Of a DNA stretch of 9,267 bases, positions 1 through 6,900 are shown one piece after another. The translations under genes were made by a program, and so were the position numbers. The number at the start of each line of letters is the position of its first letter. The first letter of the stretch is position 1. The notes under the pieces were generated by a model. It saw only the letters and a list, made by a program, of their open reading frames with translations. It did not search any database and was not told the DNA's origin. Location: positions 1 through 9,267 of the forward strand of contig CBDUBS010000145.1 in assembly GCA_965365445.1 (NCBI GenBank), given 5' to 3'. This DNA comes from CBDUBS01 sp965365445. GTDB lineage: Bacteria; Bacteroidota; Rhodothermia; Rhodothermales; DASSAV01.

Positions 1-1
1 G

Positions 2-397
2 GCCATCTACTCCCGGACCGGCGGATATCAGGGCATCGGTTTCGCTATCCCCGTCAATACGGTCCGAAACGTCGTGGAGCAGCTGATCGCGAATGGGAAG
101 GTAGAGCACGCCCGCCTGGGCGTAGAATACGGCCCGGCGACCGAATCGCTCATCGAAGCGCTCGATCTGCCGCGCGGAGCGGCTCAGGTAGCCCGTGTGG
201 TCGCGGGCTCCGCAGCCGACCGCAGCGGGGTTCGCCCGGGCGATGTGATCGTCGCTATCGATGGGCAGACGCTCACCAACTCGCTCCAGCTCTCTCAGAT
301 CGTCGGCAGCAAGCAGCCCGGCGACCGAGTAGGGCTCACCGTAAACCGGGACGGCGATGTGCAGGAAATCGAAGTGAAGCTCGGCATGGCGGAATAA
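2..397 (+). CDS. HtrA/Deg-family serine protease, C-terminal part (5' end outside window)
   Basis: Only the last 131 residues are visible; the reading frame is open to the left edge, so the GTG at 74 is not the start. The visible part opens with GGYQGIGFAIPVN (residues 7-19), the conserved end of the trypsin-like domain of HtrA/Deg proteases. A single PDZ domain follows from about residue 36 to 128, with carboxylate-binding-loop-like LGVEYG, then AADRSGVRPGDVIVAIDG and a final VNRDGDVQEIEVKLG strand. The protein ends right after this PDZ, so it is a one-PDZ member (DegS/HhoA-like layout), not the two-PDZ DegP/DegQ layout. Family members are periplasmic or membrane-anchored proteases that degrade or process misfolded envelope proteins; the PDZ binds exposed C-termini. 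The catalytic His-Asp-Ser residues lie outside the window and cannot be checked. It converges on the next gene across a shared terminator. Confidence 0.93.
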   Translation, partial: AIYSRTGGYQGIGFAIPVNTVRNVVEQLIANGKVEHARLGVEYGPATESLIEALDLPRGAAQVARVVAGSAADRSGVRPGDVIVAIDGQTLTNSLQLSQIVGSKQPGDRVGLTVNRDGDVQEIEVKLGMAE

Positions 398-426
398 CCG
401 GACGCACTTTGCGCATCGGGCAATGC

Positions 427-463
427 AAAACGCCCCGATCGGTATGGCCGGTCGGGGCGTTTT
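427..463. terminator. Strong intrinsic terminator, probably bidirectional
   Basis: A 16-bp stem (427-442 with 448-463) encloses a 5-base loop, TATGG. The stem pairs AAAACGCCCCGATCGG with CCGGTCGGGGCGTTTT and has a single G-T type mismatch. It is flanked by A4 on the left and T4 on the right, so a U-run follows a GC-rich stem whichever strand is transcribed. It lies 30 bases after the HtrA stop and 48 bases after the stop of the convergent membrane gene, where one hairpin would serve both. Confidence 0.87.
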
Positions 464-478
464 AATTTCTCCGTACGT

Positions 479-501
479 ACGCTCGCCGGCTGAGCGAGCG
501 T
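479..501. other. Second short inverted repeat in the convergent gap
   Basis: A 7-bp perfect stem, ACGCTCG (479-485) with CGAGCGT (495-501), encloses a 9-base loop. It lies just past the stop codon of the minus-strand membrane gene and overlaps a 10-bp palindrome, CGTACGTACG (472-481). There is no T-run on either side, so by itself it is not a convincing terminator. It could help the hairpin at 427-463 or protect a 3' end, or be chance in GC-rich DNA. Confidence 0.35.
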
Positions 502-510
502 GGCTGTGGC

Positions 511-2385
511 TCAGGCAAACGCTCCCTGAGCGGCGGCGGTGGTCGGTGCGATTTCATGATCCGAAGGAACGACGATGGGGGAGAGCTTCCACTCCATCGT
601 TCGGCACCGCACCCGCAGGTCACGGCACACGTCGCGAATGGCCGCCTTGCTGGCCATCGACATTTCGGGTACGCAGATGATCACCTCTTCCACAGAGAGT
701 TCGTTGCAAATCTTGGCGAGGTCCTGAAAGGAGCCCTGCACCCGGACGCCATGCACGGTCAACCCTTTTTTCAGCGGATCGTCATCGATAAAACCAACCG
801 GAAGCATGTCCAGGCTGGCGTTCTGCCGCAGTTCCCGAAGCGTCAGTATCCCGGGGTCGCCGGCCCCGTAGAGCAGCACCCGCGTGCCGTTGAGCCGCTG
901 CGCCGCAACGAACTGCCGCAGGCCGCGAAACCCGAAACGTACCCCTGCAACGGCCATTGTCGAAAGCAGCCAGTCAATGACGAATACAGAGCGGGAAAAA
1001 ACAGCCGCCTCATTGAACAGATACACCAGGGTAAACGCCGTCACCGTTGCCACGACCGATGCTACCGCAATCCGGACGAGCTCCATGGTGCCCGCATACC
1101 GCCATATCCCGCGGTACAGCCCGAACGCGTAGAATACGGAGATCTTCGCAATGATGACCAGCGGCACGCTATGCAAAATGGACTCCATCATCCACTGGCT
1201 CAGGATGCCCTCGAAACGCAGGTCGTGCGCCAGGATGTAGGCCGCTACGATCAGTACCAGGTCGATCAGGATGCCGAAAGCCGATTTCCAGTCTCGTCCC
1301 AGAACACCGTGCAGCGCCGCAAACGCCCGGTTCACTATCGGCGCCGGCTGGACGGCGAAATCGCCTTTCCGGTGCCGGTTATACACGTCTACCGTGCCCA
1401 GATAAATACCGATCATCACCAGGCCGACGATGACGAACGTGCTGATGCTGAAGGCAATCATGTGGTCCACGGTGCTTACCACCAGGCTGAGCACGCCCAG
1501 AATGGACCCGATGCCCCAGAGTACGGCCACCGCCCTCCGCTCCGAGAGCCCGAGCATCACCAGCCGGTGCATGCTGTGGTCGATGCCGCCCTGGGTGATT
1601 TTCCTGCCGTTGAGGATCCGGCTTATGGTAACGAGGCTCGTATCGAAGATAGGTACGGCCAGCACGATGCAGGGCACCAGGATGACCATCACCTGCTCCC
1701 GCCCGGATACTTCACCCTGAACCCCGAGCGAGATGCCGGCCAGCAGGTACCCCAGCAGCAGGCTTCCGCCGTCGCCCATGAAGATACGCGCCGGGTTGAA
1801 GTTGAACACCAGAAAACCCGCCGTCGCGCCGACCATCGTTGCGCCGAGCAGCGCCAGCGGTATGTGGCCGAACTGCCACGCCAGCAGGGCCAGCACCCCG
1901 CCTGCAATCATCGTAATGCCGGCGGCCAGGCCGTCCATCCCGTCGATCAGATTCACGGCATTCGTTATGCCGATCATCCACAGGAGCGTGAGCGGAACGG
2001 CCACGTAAATGGGCAATCCCGTGAACGACATCCCGGCGAACAGCGGCAGACACGCCGCAAAGATCTGCGCCAGCATCTTTACAGACGGAAGCAGGTCGAG
2101 ACGGTCATCGATCACGCCGGTCAGGAACATCAACGTGCTTCCGATCAGCAGCCATGCGGGCAGGTCCCCATTGAAAAGCAAGGTGGCCAGCGCCATGGAC
2201 GCGAACAGCGCGATCCCGCCCATCAACGCGGTAGGCTTTCGGTGCCACCGATCCTGACGAGGGCGGGCGATCCATCCGAAGCGGTGCGCCAGCCGAATGA
2301 CGAGGGCCGTAAAGCCGACGGCAAAGGCAAAGGCAAAAAGCCCTATGAACGTCGGCAACTCCATCCAGGCTATATCAATATTCAT
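511..2385 (-). CDS. WecA/TagO-type polyprenyl-phosphate sugar-1-phosphate transferase fused to a CapD/FlaA1 N-terminal module
   Basis: The N-terminal half (about 1-335) is a complete, many-spanning MraY/WecA-family enzyme, which moves a sugar-1-phosphate from a UDP-sugar to undecaprenyl phosphate at the inner membrane. Visible motifs are IDDRLDL (92-98, Asp-Asp pair), NAVNLIDGMDGL (142-153), MGDGGS (203-208) and the cytoplasmic DHSMHR (269-274). The second half resembles the front of CapD/FlaA1/WbpM: membrane spans at about 368-386, 402-421, 434-456 and 465-481, DLRFEG (388-393), YRGIWRYAG (424-432), then a Rossmann-like domain starting at LLYGAGDPG (504-512) and running to about 595. The SDR dehydratase/epimerase domain that normally follows is absent; only about 30 residues remain. 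ATG at 2385 is used, but Met8 is equally possible; neither has a Shine-Dalgarno sequence. Enzyme class is firm. The sugar (GlcNAc or similar) and the role of the second module are unknown. It probably starts synthesis of a surface polysaccharide. Confidence 0.92.
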   Translation of the reverse strand: MNIDIAWMELPTFIGLFAFAFAVGFTALVIRLAHRFGWIARPRQDRWHRKPTALMGGIALFASMALATLLFNGDLPAWLLIGSTLMFLTGVIDDRLDLLPSVKMLAQIFAACLPLFAGMSFTGLPIYVAVPLTLLWMIGITNAVNLIDGMDGLAAGITMIAGGVLALLAWQFGHIPLALLGATMVGATAGFLVFNFNPARIFMGDGGSLLLGYLLAGISLGVQGEVSGREQVMVILVPCIVLAVPIFDTSLVTISRILNGRKITQGGIDHSMHRLVMLGLSERRAVAVLWGIGSILGVLSLVVSTVDHMIAFSISTFVIVGLVMIGIYLGTVDVYNRHRKGDFAVQPAPIVNRAFAALHGVLGRDWKSAFGILIDLVLIVAAYILAHDLRFEGILSQWMMESILHSVPLVIIAKISVFYAFGLYRGIWRYAGTMELVRIAVASVVATVTAFTLVYLFNEAAVFSRSVFVIDWLLSTMAVAGVRFGFRGLRQFVAAQRLNGTRVLLYGAGDPGILTLRELRQNASLDMLPVGFIDDDPLKKGLTVHGVRVQGSFQDLAKICNELSVEEVIICVPEMSMASKAAIRDVCRDLRVRCRTMEWKLSPIVVPSDHEIAPTTAAAQGAFA

Positions 2386-2834
2386 GTCGATGTCAAATTA
2401 TCCGGTAAATGCCCGAGAATCGATCTGATTCGCTAACAAACTGTGCTTGTGGAGCTTCTGCTGCAAACACTAAGCATTTTCCCTACCGATCATGGTAGCA
2501 AAATGGGTATGCGCCGGGTAGCCTCGTTCATCCATCCGATCCTTGAAGCGGAGGGGGCAGGCTTAATCGTTAGGGTAGGTTTGGCGCATAGCCATACCGA
2601 ATGAAATCAATTGGTGCGCGTTTGTCACCATTAAATTGACGGACAGACTCTGTTGAAGTATAGACACTCCGACCGTATTTCATTGTAAAGAGGTCTCTAC
2701 TTACAAATCGTTCCCCATTCGCCGGTCATGGCGCCTACGGATCGAAGAAAGGCCGCTTTATAGGATGTGCCATCGACGTGCGGCAGGGAATCTACGATCG
2801 GGATCGGCTCAACATGGATAGGTAAAGGCTCCCG
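2386..2834. other. Intergenic region, AT-richer than its surroundings, no recognised gene
   Basis: About 450 bases separate the start of the transferase gene from the end of the beta-barrel gene, both on the minus strand. Base composition by eye is more balanced than in the flanking genes. It should carry the promoter of the transferase gene, but no convincing -35/-10 pair or Bacteroidota-type TTTG/TAnnTTTG pair was found. Only weak structure is present, such as CTACC (2482-2486) pairing with GGTAG (2493-2497?, positions approximate). Two short open stretches on the minus strand (2570-2683, and 2700-2834 in frame with the barrel gene) are treated as findings, not genes. No T-rich hairpin ends the four-gene operon here, and no tRNA or insertion-sequence end was seen. 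Confidence 0.6.
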
Positions 2835-3932
2835 TCAGGGCCCGTAAATCAGCCCCCCGCCCAGTTCGAAGCCTGTCAGGTCGCCGGCGCGGTACGTCCC
2901 ACGGAGAGCCAGCGTGAGGGCAGGGGCCAGGCGGACTTCAGGCATCAGGCCGAGGTCGAAGTACGTCCGCGCCCGGCAGGTCGGATCGGCGCACGCGTCG
3001 AGTTCGGCAAAGCGGCGGGCGCGGGCCAGCCCCGTAACGAAGAATGTCGCCGTTAAACGGGCCCGGTATTCGGCAAACGCCTCCGACAGGTTCGGAATGA
3101 CCTGAAAGGTCTGGCCGAGTCCGGGCGCTTCGCTTTTTTCCTTGATGCGGTGCCGGGCGATCAGGCGAAGGGTGTTGAACCCGGGGCGGCCGAGCAGTCC
3201 GAGGGTAACGCTGATGCGGTTGCCGGAGGTATAGGTATCGGCCTCGCCTACCCGGTCGGCGGCGTAACGGGTAAAACCCACGTCGCCCGAGACGGACCAG
3301 ACGGAAGCCAGTCGAACGTCGAGCCCGGCGGCCAGCGTCACTTCATCGCCGGGGTCATAGTCATCCTGCATATCTACCAATGGCTTGAACGGCCCCCGGT
3401 ACTGGTACGCGGCGCTCAGGCCGGCCGCCAGGCCGGGGGCAATCTGATGAGCATAGGTCAGTCCGGGAGCGACGTTCAGCCCCTGCCCGAAAACGGGCGC
3501 GTCGAAATCAAACACGTACTGGCCGAACAGAACGGCGGTCTGGAACTCCTCCGGGGTGAGTTCGATTTTGCCGGAAGGCAGGTTCACTCCGAGGTTGGCT
3601 ACCAGGCTGCCGCCGCCCATCGGATAATACCCGCTCAGGGCGATCTGCACGTCCGTCACGGACGAGAGATCCGCCAGGCCGTCGCCGGAAGCGCCCGCCG
3701 AACCCCCGAGGAAGGTCAGGCCGTGGTTTCGGCCGAGGGGCACGAAGGCCCGCACCGGAACGGTGAACTCGGTCAGCGTGCGGCCGTCGATATCGAAGGA
3801 TTGATAGACGGGCATCACCTCGATGCGGGCGGGCTGCCTGAGCGTGTACTGGTAAGGAGCGCCGTCCTGAGCGTAAAGCCGGAGAGCGGGGACCAGCAGG
3901 AGGAAAATCAGCAGGTGTTTCACAGGGTTCAC
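2835..3932 (-). CDS. Probable outer-membrane beta-barrel protein, function unknown
   Basis: 365 residues. A signal peptide is clear: Lys5, a hydrophobic core LLIFLLLVPAL (7-17), and likely cleavage after Ala21. The rest has no long hydrophobic helix. It shows alternating hydrophobic/polar strands separated by Gly/Asp-rich turns, for example IEVMPVYQSFDI, TVPVRAFVPLG, DVQIALSGYYPM, LAAGLSAAYQYRG, DVRLASVWSVSGDVGFT and FELGGGLIYG at the C-terminus, as in outer-membrane barrels. GVNLPSGKIEL (115-125) recalls a turn common in the loosely defined 'transporter/phenol-degradation MetA-like' barrel families, but this is weak. Cys313 and Cys319 bracket a short loop and could form a disulfide. Translation starts at GTG (3932), whose GTGA overlaps the stop of the upstream T9SS cargo gene; a second GTG at codon 4 is an alternative. 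The overlap implies coupled translation, so the barrel may help to hold, export or work with that protein. Substrate or partner is not known. Confidence 0.8.
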   Translation of the reverse strand: MNPVKHLLIFLLLVPALRLYAQDGAPYQYTLRQPARIEVMPVYQSFDIDGRTLTEFTVPVRAFVPLGRNHGLTFLGGSAGASGDGLADLSSVTDVQIALSGYYPMGGGSLVANLGVNLPSGKIELTPEEFQTAVLFGQYVFDFDAPVFGQGLNVAPGLTYAHQIAPGLAAGLSAAYQYRGPFKPLVDMQDDYDPGDEVTLAAGLDVRLASVWSVSGDVGFTRYAADRVGEADTYTSGNRISVTLGLLGRPGFNTLRLIARHRIKEKSEAPGLGQTFQVIPNLSEAFAEYRARLTATFFVTGLARARRFAELDACADPTCRARTYFDLGLMPEVRLAPALTLALRGTYRAGDLTGFELGGGLIYGP

Positions 3933-6900
3933 CGGAGCAGGAGCATGGATCGGGAGGCGACGGAACCGGCCGTAGAAAGGCGGTACAGGTAAAGCCCGCT
4001 GGGCAACGGGCCGCCGGTGTCGGCGTGGCCGTCCCAGGCTACGTCGTGCGGCCCGGCCGCGAGTTCGGCGTTAACGAGCGTGGCGACCCGCCGCCCGAGC
4101 ACGTCGAACACGTCGATGCGCACCGGCCCGGCCTGGTCGAGGGTGTACGTGATGCGGGTGCCGGCGTTGAACGGGTTCGGGTAGTTCTGGGCAAGGCCGA
4201 ACGCAACGGGATGCAGGGGTACGTCGTCGCGGTGGGCTTCGGCGAACGCTTCGGCGCCGAGGACGAACCGCAGCCGGTGCGGCGCGGCGCCCGTGGTGAT
4301 TTCAAAGCCGTCGCTTTCTACCGTAATGGGGCGGCCCATCGTCCGGTCGAGCACGAAGAGGTCGTAGCCCTCCGGCCGAACGCCCTGTTCGTCCAGGTGA
4401 ATGCGCACCCGGCCGGGCGCCGGAGTGCTGATTTCCACGTCCCAGTAACGCCCTCCGCCCTCCGGTGTGGCGACGAGGGCCGCGAGCCGCTCCCCGCCTT
4501 CGACCAGCGATAGCTGCAGCGAGGCCCGCAGGGCCGGGGCCTCGGGCCAGCGAACGGGCTCCCCGAAGCCGATCCAGTTCTGGGAATCCCGGTCGGGGCC
4601 CGAGCGGGCGCTGATCCGCAGGGTGTAGGAACCGGCCTCGAACGGCGTATCGGGGCTTCCTGTTTTACCCTGTGGAGCAGCGGCTTCAAGCGGCGGAACA
4701 TCCAGCCGAATCTCCGAGGGGGCGGCGCTGAAAACGAAGTATCCCTCCCACGGCTGCAAAACGGAAACCAGGGTGTCGTAGCGCATTTCGCTCCCGTCGA
4801 AAAAGACGAGCGGCCCGATGGTCCCGTCGAAGTTGGCGATACGGCTGCGGTTCTGAAGGGCGATGTCGCCCCAGGATACCGGGAACGCAAACGGATTTCC
4901 GATCTGGTTCCAGCCGGGCGCAAGCGTGAGGCCGTAGGGAGCCGAAGCATCCACGGATGCGCCTGCTTCGGCGTCGAAGGCGGCCCCGTCCTCGGTAATC
5001 AGCCAGAACGCCATGCCGGGACGGATTTCAGGCAGGGCCGGGTATTCATCGTAACGATCCCGGCCGGTGTTCCAGCGAAGCAGGCGCCACCGGGCCGGAT
5101 CGTAAGGCCCGAAGTCGTCCTCCAGCAGAGCGGCAAGCCCTTTATCATCCAGGTTCAAAGGCACCGAAATCATCCGGTACGCTCGGGCCGCCGGAATTAC
5201 CGTCGTCGTGCGGTTCGCGACGCGCACGCGCAGATGCTCCGGTTGCTGGGCAGGCTGGACCTCGGGGAATGTTACCGTCGTGAGGCCGTCGGAGAGGCTG
5301 ACGTAATAATCCACCCCGCGTTCGGTGACGAAGGCCGGCGGTACGGAGGCGCTGAACCCGCCGGGGGCCGGCCCGAGGCCGATTTGCTGGAACGCTCGCT
5401 CGCCGCCCCGGCGGTAGTAAAGGGTCCGGCTGGTCGGAGTAAAGGCCGGTGGGGTGGTTACGGTAATCGGGAGGGTCTGCCCGTCGCCGGGGTCGCCCGG
5501 AGCGATGACCGTAACGCGCAGCACGTCGATGGTAAACGGGCTGTCGCTGGCATCGGCCAGGCTGCCGTCGGCCGCAACGACCCAGATGCGGTAGGCGCTC
5601 GAAGGCGGCAGGTCGGCTGGAACGGTCCAGGCAAACACGCCCGTATTGGGAGCCGACGCGGCCGGCGTCTGGAAGGCCGCCCCGTCGCGCAGAAGCTCTA
5701 TACGGATAGGGCCGGTGTACCGCCGCGACTCCCACCGGATGTCCACCCGGGTGCTCCGGGTCAGGGTTTCGCCCCCGTTCGGATACACGACCCGTAAAGA
5801 CGGCGGCGGCAGGATGGAGAACGGGCCGTCCGACACGTCGGAAGTGGGGTTGGAGCCCAAAGTCGTGATCCGGATGCGGTAGTCGGACCCCTCCGGAAGC
5901 CCGGCATCCACGGTCCAGGTCTCGGAGCCGTCGTTCGGCGTGGATGCGGCAATCGTTCGGGCGACCTGAGCGCCCTGCAACAATACGATGCTGACGTTGC
6001 CGCCGGACGATCCGGGTTGCCAGGTGATGGTTTCGTTGCGGCCCAGCGTCCAGGTTTCGCCGCCGTTGGGGCTGTTCAGGCGAAGCAACGCCAGGCCGGA
6101 GCCCGTCAGCGGAATGGCGAGCGGGGTATCGACGTTGGAGGCATTGTGCGTTACCGAAAGCGAGGCCGAGGCCGAGCCGGCCGCGACCGGACGGAACCAG
6201 ATACTGAGGTCGCGCGAGGCCCCCGCCGGTATCTGAAAGGACCGCGAATCCGCGGCAACATAAAAAGCGGTGGAGCCGCTGAGCGACAGCGCTCCGTCGA
6301 GCCGCCCTGGCCCGCCGTTTGAGAGGCGCAGGGTGGCCCGGACCGAATCGCCAACATTGACGCTCCCGAAATCCAGCCGCGATGGCTCGTAGGTGAGCGT
6401 GGCCGTAGCCGCCAGACTGAACAGGCGGCTCTCGCCCAGGATGGACGTATTCGCCATGCTCATGATCCGGATGAAATACCCGGAGCCGGGCGTTAAACTC
6501 ATCGGAATGGTCCAGTCGTAGCGGCCGGTGTTGGGCGCGCCCGTGACAATGTTCTGAATGATGGAGCCGTTGCGCCCGAGGTCGATGCGGACGCCGCCGG
6601 TTTCGAGATACGAGTTCCAGGCAATGCCGAGTTTGGATCCGAGCGTAAGCGTTTCGCCGCCCGCGGGGTAGGTGACGGCAATGAACGGAATTCGCTCGAT
6701 GTACAACTCGAACGCGCCGCTCAGGTCGGTAATGTTCGGGGAGGTGGTGCTCGTCAGGCGGATGGTGTAGTTTCGGGCTTCCGGCAGGTTCGTAGCGACG
6801 TTCCAGGAAAACACCCCCGTATTGGGAGCCGACGCGGCAAGGGTCTGGACGGGCTGGTTGTTGCGCAACAATTCGATGCGGATGGGTCCTGCCAGGTTGG

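Noticed and set aside
423..680. Plus-strand frame of 85 codons starting in the terminator
   Set aside because: It begins inside the terminator stem, runs opposite the 3' end of the transferase gene, and has a low-complexity Arg/Trp/Pro composition.
511..2385. Reading the second half of the transferase as a WbaP/WcaJ-type polyprenyl glycosylphosphotransferase
   Set aside because: Those enzymes share a similar membrane and nucleotide-binding front, but YRGIWRYAG and DLRFEG are more typical of CapD/FlaA1, and their C-terminal Bac_transf catalytic domain is absent.
2369..2396. Sigma70-like promoter TTGACA - 16 bases - TATAGC on the minus strand around the transferase start
   Set aside because: It overlaps the start codon at 2385 and would fit only if translation began at Met8 with almost no leader. 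Bacteroidota-type promoters usually look different, so this is probably chance.
556..2436. Open frame of 626 codons on the plus strand opposite the transferase gene
   Set aside because: The product is rich in His, Arg, Gln and Pro with no domain or membrane pattern, while the minus strand carries all the conserved MraY-family motifs. It is an antisense shadow of a GC-rich gene.
2386..2834. Remnant of an insertion sequence in the intergenic region
   Set aside because: No terminal inverted repeats with target duplication and no transposase motif were found in the translated frames.
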